Shown: positions 48,779 through 63,200 of the stretch, one piece after another | Numbering within the stretch: position 1 is the stretch's first letter | Layout of the letters: each line of letters starts with the position of its first letter | DNA from: Lepisosteus oculatus | Taxonomy: Eukaryota; Chordata; Actinopteri; Semionotiformes; Lepisosteidae | Reading direction: 5' to 3' | Length of the DNA: 64,000 bases | Assembly (NCBI RefSeq): GCF_040954835.1 | Contig: NC_090712.1 | Span: forward strand, 1,311,284-1,375,283 | Translations under genes and position numbers: made by a program | The notes under the pieces: model-generated | What the model saw: the letters and a program-made list of their open reading frames with translations, nothing else | What the model was told of the DNA's origin: nothing | The model's database searches: none

Positions 48779-51163
48779 TGCTTACACTTATATAGCGCTT
48801 TTCTGGACACTCCACTCAAAGCGCTTTACAGGTAATGGGGATCCCCTCCACCACCACCAGTGTGCAGCATCCACCTAATCAGATCTTCCGAAGTATTCAG
48901 AGCAGTTTGCTAAAATTTACTTCTCTGTTCCCCTCAGTTTGTTTGCTTTGAAATTTTGCAGGGGGTTTCCCTCCATCTTTTAGGAGACTTTGCGAGGAGA
49001 AGTTTTGTTTTGCCATCAGGACTGTTTGTTGATCTTCCTGCAAACCAGTCTGACCCGCTTCTCCTTAGCCGGAGCCCGAGGGGTGACTGTTGCGGGCTGT
49101 GGAGCCGCGGGGTAGCCGTGAGGTCTTCTGTGACGGCGCCGCCTGTCCAGATAGAGTCAGGAAACAGCTGCTTGAGTGCCGGTATCACAGGGGTCTCTGA
49201 TGCTGACGTCTCTGGAAATCAAGTCAGGAAACAAGACGATTTAATCTACCGGGTCATCCACAGGGGCCGTGACGGTGCCTTTCCAGGGAAGCACGAGCTT
49301 CGCCTGAACGGCTCTCGTTTTGAAATGTGCTGTGTCCCAAGCGCGTCAGAAAGGGGGAGCTGGGATGATGTTTCTGATAGGAGATGCGGACCAGAGCTAG
49401 TCTCTGTTTAGATTATTTACTGCCACACACGTCTCTTTCGACACTAAGGAACTGCCAGATGGCAGCATGAGCAGATACAGAGCTTTTATCTTCATAAAGT
49501 CTCGGCTTATTGTCATGCAAGAACTTGCACATACTGCATACAGATGCTTATGGAAAAAGTTTGTCAGGGACAGATTTCTTGCACTGTCTGTGTTAAAACA
49601 AGGGTTCATCGCTTTAGTGACTCACTGATGCTAGATTTACATGTTAAAAGGGATAAAACAGACTCTGCACATCTCAGGTGTTAAAAGAATGGAAAATGAT
49701 TGAGTGGTCAGAATAATGCAGTTTAAAAAAAATTGTTTTGGGAGCTAGAACAGGCTACCTAGCCATGCTGTTGAAGCCGGGTTCCTGGGTTTCTACAAGA
49801 AACAGCTGAATGAGATCTGTAGAACCATTGGCTACAAGCATCCAGAAGCGCAGATGGGTGAAATGACCTTCGCTCAAGTGTATCTTTTGTTTTGTAGTTA
49901 CGAAATTCCTTCCTTCGTAGAAATTGTCCACTACATTGTGCTTTATTAGTTTGCCTCTTGACACTTGGAGCATAGTTTAGGAAAAGGAGAGCTGTTGGAT
50001 GATCAAAGGCTAGGACTGATTTTGTTTAATGTCTAACAGGCACAACCCCTTGCTGTCTGTAAACTCAAGTATGGTTTTGACTACATGCTGATGTGACCAG
50101 GAATGTGTCACAGGTGAGCGTAGCACTCTTGCACCACACATTGCTCTCAGATTTCCACGCGGATGGCTTTAATCAAGCATAATTTGTCAGTAAGTGTATG
50201 AGTCTTTCATCATACCTAGCATTACCGTGCAGGGGCCAAAGATATTTTTCTTTTTGTAAAACTACAGTCCTTTGTTTCCATGGTTACACTGGGGTAGAGG
50301 GCTACTGTCTTCTAGTTTCAAACAGCCTGACTGAAGCCAGTGTCTGCAAAACCAGCTCCTTCAGTGGCCCTCTGAGCAGTGTGGTGATCAGGACTCTGTC
50401 ACACTACAGCAGTATGAGCCCCCGGAGAGACACTATCTGACATTTCTGAATGGTGCTCCCATGAAATGGTCAGTTAACACCCTGAGCTGCGATTACTCTG
50501 TCTTTGCAGACAGTCCTCAAGAGGACCACTGTCATCTCTATCCAAGTATCCAAGGGCACTGCTGGCAGGACTGGCGGCTTTTAACAATCACTCGAGCAAG
50601 TCTGGACCTCAGACTAGTTTGTCCGCATTGTGTAACTTTTCTCAGGCCTGAATTAGATCAAATATTTCAGCCAATCACGAATTTCAAACTCCGTACCTAA
50701 TGGCAACTTTTCATGTGTTTGGATTGGATTTAGGAGCAACAGGCAAATGGAAAGGATCGGAGCACTGGTGGAGGTTACAGTTTAATTCTGGGCTGCACAT
50801 CCGATGATATGACAAGGTATATCGGATTATATACCCACCCATGTAGGGATCGGCAGTTGCCTTAGCTTAACTCTCAGCAGGGACCCCTGTGCAAACAGAG
50901 GGCAGAAGAGCAAGGGCAGGCAGGCTCACCCATTGAGACATTAGTCTGCTAGTGCACTGCAAGTTCCATAGAAACGTACAGGAGGACCAGCACTGATCGG
51001 AGGAGAGGTGCGCCCCTCACTGATGCATTTAGGGGGGATTCAGTCATAATCCCACAGATGGTAGCTTCGCACCATTGGCTCCTCAGCCAAGCACACGCAC
51101 CAGATGTCTGAACCTGCGGTTCCTCTCGTACTGAGCAGGATTACTATTGCAGCAACACATCAT

Positions 51164-51201
<38 letters not shown>

Positions 51202-54200
51202 GCCAGCTCACGTTCCCTATTAGTGGGTGAACAGTCCAGCGCTTGGTGAATTCTGCCTCACAATGATGGGAAGAGCCGACGTCGAAGGATCAAAAGGCGA
51301 CGTCGCTGTAAGCGCTTGGCGGCCACGAGCCAGTTAACCCCGCGGTAACTTTTCTGACACCTCCTTCTTCAAGCCCCAAAAGCCAGAGGGAAAGGCTTCC
51401 TGGGAAGGCGTCGCTGTTTCATGATGGTGTTCCTCTGAGCTGGCAGCGCCTCCGCTTGGAGAATCCCTGTCACGGGCAGCGAGTGGCGGGACCCAGGCTC
51501 GAACCTGCGGCACCTGAATCGGAATGCAAGGGCCTTGAAGGCGACCTGCAGTCCCGATTTCCCAGACCGGTTATTATATCTTGGTCACAAAATAAATTTA
51601 ATGGACGGTATAGGAAGATGTTACAAATTTCCAATTAAGCACACAATCGTGAACTTTGTGAAAGTAGTGTAAGTCACCATGTCGCAAAACCCAGTCTTGC
51701 AAAGAGGTTGCAAGAATTGTGATGTGAAGGGGCCCTTCCTGCTCACTAGTCTCTGTAATGACTAATATATTGGATGTAAAAGCGAATAAGGACATGTTTT
51801 GCAGCAGACATTTCACCGCAGGAATGTTCCAATGTGATCTGCTTGCAGAGTTGACAAGTAAGCAGTTATTTGTTGGTAAAACCATCTCGAAATTGAGAGC
51901 AATATTTCTATTGGGTTTAAAGAGCTGTATTCACAAGCCTGCTTTGTTTCCAAAGTAATAGGGCCACTTCATGTCACCAGACGTTTTGTTGCGCTTCACA
52001 TACCTGGAATTTACGCCTATTTTATTATATAAACTGGAGGTTTTACATGTTACTGTGTACATTTTACTTTCTTTGTGGTTTGAAATGCACTCGGCAATGC
52101 AGATTCTTTCCAGCCCAGAAATATAAAGATAGTGTTGCAGTTTCCCCTTGAACTGGTTCAAGCTGATCCACTCACAAGCTCCCCCATTGCGAGGAGCTAC
52201 TGTAATTCTCAAGCAGGTGTTTTTGGTTCTGCAAATTGTCAAAAACTGATACATGACCTGATGTTATAAGGCCTTATCTATTGAACAGTTTCTCGTGTAA
52301 TTGGTTGCTTCCAGTTTTAGGAGCTCAAAGGTTAACCAGTTTTACTCTGTTTTGTTTCAGTATTGGATCAATGAATTTACTGCTTCTTTGGGAATTGGCG
52401 TCTTTCACTCAGGAATAGAAGTCTATGGCAGAGGTAAGAGTTCTTACTGTAATTAATGATGTATTAAAATGAAATGAGTCACTGAGATGAAATAGCGTTC
52501 ACACTTTTTAAAAACAATGCAATTAAAATCTGTGTTTCTCATTAGTTGAGCGTAGGCAGGTCTCTGGCAGTAGCAGAGGCTTGAAGAAAAGCTGTAATGG
52601 CTTTTGCTAAGAGTTCCATCAGTATTATAGTATATATCAGGATGAAAAATGTCCAGAACTTATCTGTGAACAGTGTAATGCTCCATTCAATTGAATTTTT
52701 TTGAGATCTGTTTTTTTTAATCTGAGTGTAAATGTAGATGTGTCATATTCAACAGGCACTTTTCTTGCATAAGAATTTGGAGTAGGAGTCCTTGTCTGTG
52801 TTTACGGTCATTATCATGAGAAAACAAACAGTTCTCACCCGCAGTTCAGCTTTCTGAGGCTTTTGCCTGCTGAGGAGAAGTGTATTGATATTGATCCTTA
52901 ACTCTGTCTCCTGTTCGTGCAGCAGTGCAACAGTTCCTGAAACAATCATATTGCAGTGTCTGTGAGGAAAGACCCGTGCAGCTGTTCATGGGCTTTTATC
53001 AGTAACTTACCTTTAACTGCAGGAGTGGTAGGAACTGGAGTTCAGTGAGTTTGGTAAAAAAAATACCTTCAATTAAAGTTATTGCCTTTTTTGGCACAGC
53101 ATCGTTATGTTGAGAACACACAGCCTAAAATTCCATCAGAGGTATGTTTATCACTACAAAGCACAATAATACTTTTAAAGGTTTGGAGAATTAAGACTGC
53201 TCTGTCTTGAGTAAAAAAACGTGAGTAGGCCTGTCAACTAATGTGTGAACCGGTGTACTCTGACTGTGGTTGAGTTTGTGTGTGACTTAGTGACGATTTG
53301 TATGCGACACACAGTCTGTCCCTGCAGGGACCCTGATTAATTAACACTACTTTCTGACAGGCTAGATTAGTGCACCAGAGGGATATGGCTCTAGAAATTT
53401 CAAGCTGTTGAGCTGCAGCACCTCATCAATCAATGCCTCAGATTGTGGACTGTCAGGGGAAGTGGAGTCATTTTAAGAATTAAAGAAGTTGAAGCCCTCT
53501 AAATTTTGGGAAGTGTACCTTTCTACTGATTTAGAATGGATAGTAAAACATCATATCACCGTTATCTTTTAGAAAAGCTTGTGAATATAAGAGGAAATTG
53601 AATTAATGTATATAGAGGAAAGGATTTTCATTTCTGCCATTGCCTAAGGAGCAGTCTTTCTCATAACTTGCAAGTGACAGGCAGCAGATGCAGAACTGGC
53701 CAGCCTTGTGTGTAAGGCAGGGCCTGAAGCAGATGCTGATGTCCTTGCAACAGGAATAGGTGACATTGGGAGCACCTGCATGCGAATTTGAGTGGGAGTG
53801 CACTGGACTTCTGCAGTGGAAAAGGCAGTTTGGTTTGAGAGTGGGGAGTGATTCTGTCAAGAGGTTTTTCCTGTGCTGAAGAGTACTCATCCGTAACTTT
53901 ATTCAAACTTGACATTTTTTTTTTAAACTGAAGTCAGCGGCCTGCCTATCCTTTTGAGCTGCTGAACTTGAACGGGGAATACTGAAAAATGACCCTGCCG
54001 CAGTAAAACGCAAAGAACGAAGAGACCTGTTTGAACAAAGAGACCTGTCACTTGCTGCATTGGCCGCCTGTCTTGTCCCTCCAGAATTCGCCTACGGCGG
54101 CCACCCCTACCCGTTTTCAGGGATATTTGAAATCACTCCTGGGGATGCGACGGATCTCGGAGACACTTTCAAATTCAAGTGAGTACTGGGAGCAGTGAGT

Positions 54201-57200
54201 ACTGGGAGCAGGGTGGGCTTGAAGGAGAATGTTCGAAAACCGCGCTCTTTAGATCAAATCCCTGCTTTTGTATGCTTGTTTTTTTTTTAATATTAATTAA
54301 ATGTAAAAAAGTACACTTATTACTAAATCAATTGCTGTGCACATTTGTTGGGGGGGGGTGGTGAATGGCTTTTTTGTCATTATAGAAATTTTATAAACAT
54401 TGTCATATCAAAATAATGTTTAAATGGGCTTGAAATATTTTTTCTCCACTTAATAGCCTGACTCTAGTGCACCCTACATTATTCTGAAAGTGTTGGTTTC
54501 TCTACAGTATGAAATGTGCTAGCAGAGGAGGTCTGCAGTACTGCTCTTTATAGTGGGAAAACTCTTCTCTATGCAAATAAGAGCTGCGTGTTACTGGCAC
54601 TTCCATGATAAAAGCTGTGCTTTAATGTCCCTGCCAGGACAGAGAGGAGCCAGTGTTCTTCTATTCCAGCTGCAGTATCACTGAGAAGTGCTCCAGCGGG
54701 GGCTTCCAGAGCCATTGCTGCTCTCAACAGCAACCAGAAGGTTGAAATGTTAATACTAAAGTAGTTTCTTCAGTAAAGTAAATCAGTGAATGCAAAGGCT
54801 GATTCCTGAATCGTGCTGGGAACGACCCAGAGCCAGAAAAAGGGTGAGAATGAATGTTGCACACATTAGAGGGAAGCAACCAATACAGGATAGTGTTTCT
54901 TATCTGTGAATAGATCAGATAATAGTTGCGTTGGTGCAGAATTAGTTTTTCATCCCTTCAAATAAACCCCATTTATTTTTCCAGAATTATGTTTTAGTTT
55001 GCATGCTGTCTTTTACCTCTTTAAATGCTTACGATAGCTTTCCTAAAACAGGGGGCAAAGCTCTCTTTGGATTAAGTTTGAAGAGCTTGCTTTTGGTCCC
55101 AATTATCAAGAGAGACAAAAAAAGTACAAATACTGTTAAATCATTCATTAACAGCAGCTTTTTTCTCTCTCGACTAAATCGATTTTTATCTTCATGCAAA
55201 CAAGTGCACATAAACCCTATACTCGAGGGAGTGTCCAGGTCAATGTCTGGTCTGGAGGATGGATATATACCAATATATTATTTTTAAAAAGCTGTATATT
55301 AACAAAGAGCAGTTTGTTTCTGGTAGGTGGAATCCATCTTTCTTTCCTGTCTGTGCTGTGTGCGTGGTGTTCTGCATCTCTCCCAGACTCAGACCTTGTA
55401 ACCTCGGGTTTCTGGAGCGTTAAAAAGGAAAAAGGAGAGGAGTTTGGCACGCAGCGCCGAGAATCTGCCCCCTTGTGGTCAGCCAAGGCAGCTGGGTAAT
55501 TCAGTCAGGCCACGTGAGCGGCCTCGTGCCCTGCTGTGAGGAGTGTGTCCGTGTGTTTCAGGGTTGAGTGGGCTGTTCTTTTTTTTTTTTGTCTGCCCCC
55601 GTGGAGATCGAATGTGTTCAAACAGGCACGTGGCATCAGCTTTTATAGTCTGAGTGATCAGGAACTCGACGGTGAGGATGAAAACGATGGATCTGAGCTA
55701 TAACTTCCAGCACCTGCAGCAGGACAGTCACAGGCAGCCCTGAGGCACTTGGCTGTTTCACTTTTCAGCCCTGGAGACTTGCTGTAAACAAGGGCAAATC
55801 AACATTCAAGAACTTTTGTCAGAAAGAAAATTCTTAAGTTATCAGGCCCAATGTGGGTGCCGTCATTATCCCCCGATTGCTCCTCGTGCACTGGGAGCTG
55901 AAAGAAAAGGTGAAGTCGGCCCCAGACCCAACAGTGCCTCGATCTAGATTCTGTACTGCTGAGTGGACTATAGCACATGTGACTCTCCCCCCCAGATGAG
56001 ACCGCAGTCCGTCACAGGGATCGCCTCTCAGCCATACTGGTCCCCAAATATACAGCTGGGTGTCCTGGAGCAACTGGGGTACAATACCTCACTCAAGGCA
56101 CACCAGCAGCGACCCGAACCCACTCATACCTGTCATTACCTGTCAATAATGAGTCCAAAGGCTCACCCTCTATTCCTGGTGCCTCCATTCTACAGAAAGC
56201 CAATTAGAAATATATGAAGGGTCCATGCAGTCATCATTAGTGTCATTCTGCTACACAGAAACTCAGAGCTCTCATCAGAGACCCCTTCCACAGCACTTTG
56301 ATCTGTTCCACTCTAGACACCTATGCCCAGCAGCAGAAGCATCATGTTTTAAGCTTTCTACTTTATCTGAGGTGCTTTTCTCTGCCTTAACAAGGACATT
56401 GTTAACCAGGTTGTTTTTCTGCTTTGCCTGCCCAATTTGCGTGACAGCCTGGGCTGCGAGGGGCTTGAAGCGATCCGGATGCTGTGCACTCGAAGCCTGA
56501 TGCGTTTTCCTGCTCCCTCTCTTCCGCCTCTGTCTCTCTCAGAGAAGCCATTGTGCTGGGGAGCACCGACTTCACGGAGGATGACATTGAGAAGATTGTG
56601 GAAGAGCTGGGGAAAGAGTACAAGGGCAACGCCTACCACCTCATGCACAAGAACTGTAACCACTTCTCCTCGGCTCTCTCGGAGGTAAGTCCCCCCGCCG
56701 GCAGCCAGACTGCGTGTCTCCACCGGGCTGGGAGGAAGGAGAGGAAGGCATAGGGACCAGCAGTGCTGTCGGCCAAGACCACTGGACTGTACCGCTGTTT
56801 CAGTCCAGATTTAGAAGTGCATTAAGGAACTAGCTCTGTCTCCGGCTGGAGAAAGGCTGGAAAGCAGCAGTACAGTTCTGAACTTTTGCTCCAGCTGTGT
56901 TCTGTGGAATTTTCTTGGGAAGCCTGAGGCACTTTTTCCTGCTTTCAGGAGTGCAGGAGTGTGGGAAACCTCTGCGTTTAACAGGGAATTAAGGTGGTCT
57001 TATCCAGCAACAGAATGTGCCCTCCCTGCTCTCTTATTAGTCTGAAAGAATAAAGCAAAGTATTTAAACTTCAAATAACATGTTTTACAAAAATTCATTC
57101 AAAAAAATTACATTAAAAAAATTTAGTACTATGTGATAAGCGTGTAGGCAGCCTGTCGAAGAGGTGTGTTCCAGTTTGAACTCGTTTTTAGTTCAGCGTT

Positions 57201-60200
57201 TTAAACAAAAGGCTGCATTTTGTGTCTAACACGGCAGGTATAGGTCACTGGGGATCTTCACTGAAGCAGTGTAAGGCAGTATTACTGAACTGCACACTGG
57301 CAGGGAATTTCAGATTAAATCAGTTGTTCGTGTTCAGCAAGTCAATTCAGGTTCATAATTTAAATATCTTATTGGAGAGCAAACTTGATCTTTTTATTTT
57401 GGATTTATTTATTGAACATTTCTGTTTAAGACCTTGGTCTCTGGTTTAGACTTGGTTTATTTTTAAGAACTTGAATAGGAATGTATATGTATTATGCATC
57501 CACCTTTCTGACTTGGAAGGCATGTGAACCAAGCGATGCCCGTTGCACTGCTGGAATGGCAGATCTGGGTTAATCTCTCTGGCTGTTTGTGTTTGGATTC
57601 CTGCTGCAGAGTTAATCACAGGCTTGGCTTGGACACTGCTGGAAAACACCAGGCTTGGGCAGCTCTGGTTAGGGAGAGATGGGTTCTTTATTGTTTCCTC
57701 CTCTGGTTTCTGTAGAGAACTGAGGAGAAAGTCTGTTAACCTTTTACACAATTGCATGTGTTTAAACACGTATCTAAACTTAAATGCAAATGCGTCGGTG
57801 GTAAATATGATGAAGTGATTTATTGTGTCCCGAGCATGACTCATTTTCATTTAATTAAAATTTAAATAATTTGAAGAAGAGAGATATGGAGTTATGTTCA
57901 GTGATGCAACCTATTTCACATAGTAGTACATAGTAGCTTAGGTATAGTGGCTACACTCTGTGTATATGATAAATGAGTGAAAACATTTTAATGTACAGTA
58001 CCAGGATAGTGAAATACATGCAGGTAGGGGCAGGTGGATTTTCTAAATCAGTTTCACTGCATTGCTGTAACTGACAGGTGTCATCAGATACGGAAGATTA
58101 ATCTAACCCTGGATTATCAGGTGAGCCGTACGCCTTAGCTGAAAAAAGAGAGAGGTACAAAAGAATGTCCTGAAGCATGCCCAGCTTTGCAGAACCAGAC
58201 AAGACTGGGATCTCGACACAGTAATCGGCGGGCTGTGATTACACTGCAGACAGGGCCAGGAGAGAGGAGTCTGTGCTGTCTGGCCAGACGACTGTGCTAA
58301 ATTGGTGCTTACATTTTCTTTGGATCCACCAGTGAGAGCTCTGGAAACTTGTCGTACAGCACTTTCGCATTCCGAGAGGGTTTGTCTTCTGGTATTTGCA
58401 TTAATAAACATTTTTTAACATACTCCGTATCCGTTTCATGGAGATTGAGGACTTTCAGATGAAGGTAATTATCGGAAAGGCCCTGCTTAGTAACACGAAA
58501 CTTTGTGTACAGTTCATCTGTACAATTACTTGTCTCTTGGTGTTCTTTTTTTATTGTGTTGTGAAGACGGATAAATATCTGCAGGAAGTTCCCTTACTGT
58601 TAGTGATTGTGTCCTATTACTTTGTCCTGGTTAAAAGTGATTAGCTGTGCAAATGCTGAACTTGGTGTGCTTTTATCTAATTTCCATCTTAGTATTTTCA
58701 TCTCACTGCTCCTCCAGTTGTGTAATTGGGGAATTTCTGACTTTAACTATAGCCTGTATGTGTCCAATACTAAGCTGTTAAAATGTAAAATGTTTTTTTT
58801 AATAAGCTTCACTTGTTCCAAAGGGAAGGCAGGAGGCAGTGTACCTGTAATAATAAATAACATAATTGATTTTAAAGGTAACTTTGAAAGGCAGAAGCAA
58901 AGCTCAGTCCATTTAAAACATTATTCCTCAGAGCAAATCTTTGCATCACAGATTTACATTACCTGTACTCCTCCAATTAAGAGCATCCCGCCACCGAAAG
59001 CACATTCCCAGTGAAGAAATGGAATAAGAGGCCAATTGCTTCTTTGCCTCCTCCAGATCTCGCAATGTCCTCTCGGGGGTTTGTTCCAGTGGCTGCGCTG
59101 AGCGTTGCAGTGTGGTTACTGGAGTACAGAATATGGGTACATGACGTTTCATGTAGACAAAGGCAGGGTTTTTCATGAAGAGAGCAATAGGAGAAAATAG
59201 AAAACAGAAAACAGTGAGATAGGAGCATTTCTTCTCTTATTTACTTTGTCTAGATGGGCAATTAAAAAAGGCAAGCAAAGTGGTAGGATCTATAATTAAA
59301 AGCATAGAATTTAAATCAAGAAAACTTAAAACTATGACACACTAGTAGAGCCGCACTTAGGATATCGTGGACAGTTTTGCTTCCCACGTGATAGAAAAGA
59401 TATTGCTGCTCTGGAGCAGCCAGATGTGTTCTGGGACTTAGGGGAATGTGCTTCAGGGAGAGGCTGGAGGCGCTGTAGCGTCAGTAATGTTAAATGGAGA
59501 AGACCACAAGGGGACCCGTTACACTTCTTCACTTCTTCACCAAAGTCAACCCAGCGACTGCTCGAGAATGAACATGGAAACGTGAAGCAAAGGACCCGAG
59601 AGAAAGGAAAGCTACTTTGGAACCAGCTACCCAGCCACGTTGTTGAAGCCGATATCATGGCTTCTTTCATCAAACAGCTGGATCAGAGAGCTGCTAACTT
59701 CGAGACACGCTGGGGGGACCGACTGGCTCCTCCTGTTTGTTACCTTTCTTGTGTTCTTACAGATATGAGCAGGTTTCTGATTACAGAAAAAGGCTTAATC
59801 CGCATGTCCTAATGTGAAATACCATTCATGTTTTTTTGGTATTTTTTAAATAACTCTATCAAGTTCATATTTAGTATAAACCCCATTTGTGGGAGACAGG
59901 TAGCAAATTAAAATTGCAGTCATCTTCATGTGCACAGATTACTTATTCTCTGCAACATCTGTGCTATATTATGCGTTATGCTTGTTTACAGCCATACAGT
60001 TCAAAACCTGCTTCCTACTGAGGTTTAAAGGCATCTCAATTGACAGGTGCACAGCTGGGATTTCCTGTGAGGTTCAGGAGCGATTTCTGTTTCGCTGTGC
60101 TGTGGGAGTCATGAGCGGACTTGAGAAGGATTAACCCAGAAAGTGAAGTAGAGGGTGTGTGCTGGCAATGTCGTAGCAAGAATACCGTTCAGCAGTCCTC

Positions 60201-63200
60201 TCACTGGCTCGCACTGGAGTTCTCTGTCAGAAACCCTTCTAACCAACAGGATTCGTTTTTTAAGATTATTCTTCAAAATCTAAAAATATAAGACTGGGAC
60301 TCGTCTTCCTCTCATTGTGCTTTGTTGTGAAACGTTTCTCAGCAAACTATGAAATCCAAAGCAGAGGGACAGTGAGATCTAACAAGGGGGGAAAGGGAGT
60401 TCTTGTATCACAGAATTGTATTTTTTCCATATCTCATCCCCAAATTAAAGTTTTTTAGCTGCGACGAATTATCTCCTGAACGCCCGTGTGTTCAGTCTTG
60501 TCCTTTTCTCCCTTATAAGTTTCAGCTTCTTCACCTTGTGAAAAAGCCTAAATATTGATACTTACACTTCAGGTCCACATCTGCTTTTCTTTTACAATGT
60601 GTCACATTTTACTCTGATTGTGCTTTGTTTGGATTTACAAACAAGCGGGTGCCTCTCCATGAGGAGTTTCAGAGCAGGGCGTCGCTGAACAGGGGTCTCT
60701 GGGGCCACTGTGGGGTCCCTGTGGGGGCTCTTTCGTCTGTGTGCAGGAAACGGCACTGTTCAGGAAAGCACTGCCCGAGACATGGCCAGCCGCAGAAGGC
60801 CGTGCTCCCTGGATATCTGACAGTAGAGATGCACTGTGTTACAGCTCTCAAAACACTCAGAAATCATCTGAAGCTTCAAATGTCATAAACACAACATGCC
60901 ATGTAAATATCCCCTTGGAAACATGGTTAGTGTTAATATTTAGGCTTGTTTCCTTCGGGTATTCACTTGACCTCGAAAATGCTTGGATGCACATCAGGAG
61001 AGCAGTATATTCAGGGTAATGCAACTTCAGCCCTTGTTGTTTGCATGGTTGAGGTCTTTGTGTGCAAGAGAGAGTTGTGAGAAGGGAATTTATCCATTGA
61101 AGGGATTCTCGCAGAGCATGTGAGATTACCGGAGGAGCCCGACTCTGTGATCACTGCAGGACGCACTGTAGACATGCCTGTGCTCTGCCCTGGTACGTGA
61201 CAGCACACATCTGCTTCCTTGTACATGTATGTTACTGATGCCACCTTGCCATGTGCAGTGCACAGTTCAGGGTTTTAAATTCTGTGCTCTGCGCAAGCAC
61301 TGCCTCTGTTATTTAACAGTGTGACATATTTCCTTTTAAAAAAACACAGTAAAAATAGTTTGTCACCAATGAGTCTTTTTCAGTATTCAGTCATCAGCTA
61401 GCAACCAGAGAAGAGCAGTGGGTCGAATGGCCAGCTCTTGTTTGTAACCTTCTTTTGTTCTTGGACCGCAATTGCAAGGTTTGCAGTGGAAAGTGTTTTT
61501 GGTTTTTGGTACCTACGTTTTGTTCTTGCCTGGAAGATGTTGGTCCGTTCCTCTCTTGTCCTCTCCTCACTCACACCCTGTGCTCTAGGAAAAGAAGGTA
61601 GAGCTGGAGCAGAGCTGAGCCCCTCTGGAGCAGCACCAGACCCTGTACTTCTTCTGAAAGTCAGAAACAAGACCAGACCAGCAGAATCCTACAAATTCAA
61701 CTGATTCCATTCTAAATTCTAATCACTAATCAATTAGAATTACTAATGAGAATTGCTAATTAATTCTGATACAACTTCTCCTACTGGTAGAATTAACAGC
61801 AGATCAAAAACGCATACTTGCTCCAGATTAGACATTTGATGTAATAAGAACTTTGGGCACAGTTGATGTGCTTATGAAGCAGTCAGTACAGAGACAGAGT
61901 ATTAATATTAAGGCTATATAATATTAAAGCTGTGCCCAGGCTGTTTTAACACCTACATAACAGAGAGGACTCCAAGGCACAGCACAGAGTGCAGCTTACA
62001 TTTCTGATGGATTCGGTCACAAAACCAACATTGCCATTTCATCAGCGCCTTTAGTTTATGTCTGTTTAAACAGCACTAAGGATGATGTTGGAGTTCTTGA
62101 AAATGCACGGGTGTATCAAGAGCAGAGGGAGACACTAATGCCTGTCTGGAGTCAACATCACTGCGGGTTTGGATAATGCCAGCTTTGCTACATTAATTAC
62201 TAGCTCTTTCGCAAAAACCCCAGAACTGTCAGCTTTTTCCTCCGCAGAGTACGGTCATGGGCTTATAAATGTGTTGCTAAGCACCTTTTCTGAAGCGATT
62301 CTTCTCATAGAGGAAATACTGTTGTATTGGGTTTTCCTTTCGTTTTTTGGATTTGCGGTGTCACGTGGTTTTTTAACTCAAGTTGACACGTGGAGCCATT
62401 GACAGTGAGCTTTCCGAAGCCACAGAGACTCTCAGATCCCAGGAAGTATGCAGTGCACTTTAATCACTGCTGAGGAGTTCCCCAGGGGGACACCCCTTCC
62501 CCGGGGCAGAGCTGGGGCGTGGTGTCCGGCGCTTGTGAGACAGAGACGTTCCGAGAGGCCAGATACCACTGCCTGCCATCTGGAGTGACTCCACGAATGG
62601 ACATTTCCAGGAATAAGTGTGGGATGGGGAAAGGGATGCACTTGATTGCGTGCCGGGTATTGTGTGTTTAGGTATAAGTATAAACTACATGTGGTATACA
62701 CTTGCATTGTTTAATTTTGTGTGTGTGATTGTACAAAAATGACATTTTGTTTTTGTGCAGAATTAGCTGAAGGGTAATTTGTTTCATTTGGTCCTTTATT
62801 TTTGCATAATGTGCGTTGCGTAATATCCTTCCAGCCAGTGTTGTCCGTAAATCGCTGATAGATGGCACAGAATGACCTTTCACCTTTTTTATCTTGGCTC
62901 AGCAGGCGGCAGACCCTGTGGGAGGGCGACAGGACTGTGACAGCCGGGCTGCAGCTTGTCGGGAGGTTGTTCTGTTACCGCTACAGGCCTGTGCCCTGTG
63001 TGTTTCAGATCCTGTGCGGCAGGGAGATCCCGCGCTGGGTGAACCGGCTGGCCTACTTCAGCTCCTGCATCCCCTTCCTGCAGAGCTGCCTGCCCAAGGA
63101 GTGGCTCACGCCCGCCGCCCTGCAGACCAGCGTCAGCCAGGAGCTCCAGGGGGAGCTGGAGGAGGCGGAGGGCGTCGCCGGCGCCGCGGCCCGCCCCTCG

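Larger units (their letters stand above)
31767..52360 (+). other. DESI2 intron 1
   Basis: A 20.6-kb intron with two minisatellites, a split 5S-headed SINE, LINE and hAT elements, hairpin elements and a 28S rRNA pseudogene, listed separately. The stretches 36130-36800, 38000-40500, 42540-43910, 46130-47400 and 49900-50900 hold nothing I recognise. Confidence 0.6.
56685..63008 (+). other. DESI2 intron 4
   Basis: Contains LINE remnants at 59330-59765 and 61385-61460. The rest, including open frames at 57446-57850 and 60625-61019, is unassigned. Confidence 0.5.

Noticed and set aside
51456..51638. 60-codon frame after the 28S fragment
   Set aside because: Likely part of the rRNA-related repeat; no protein resemblance.
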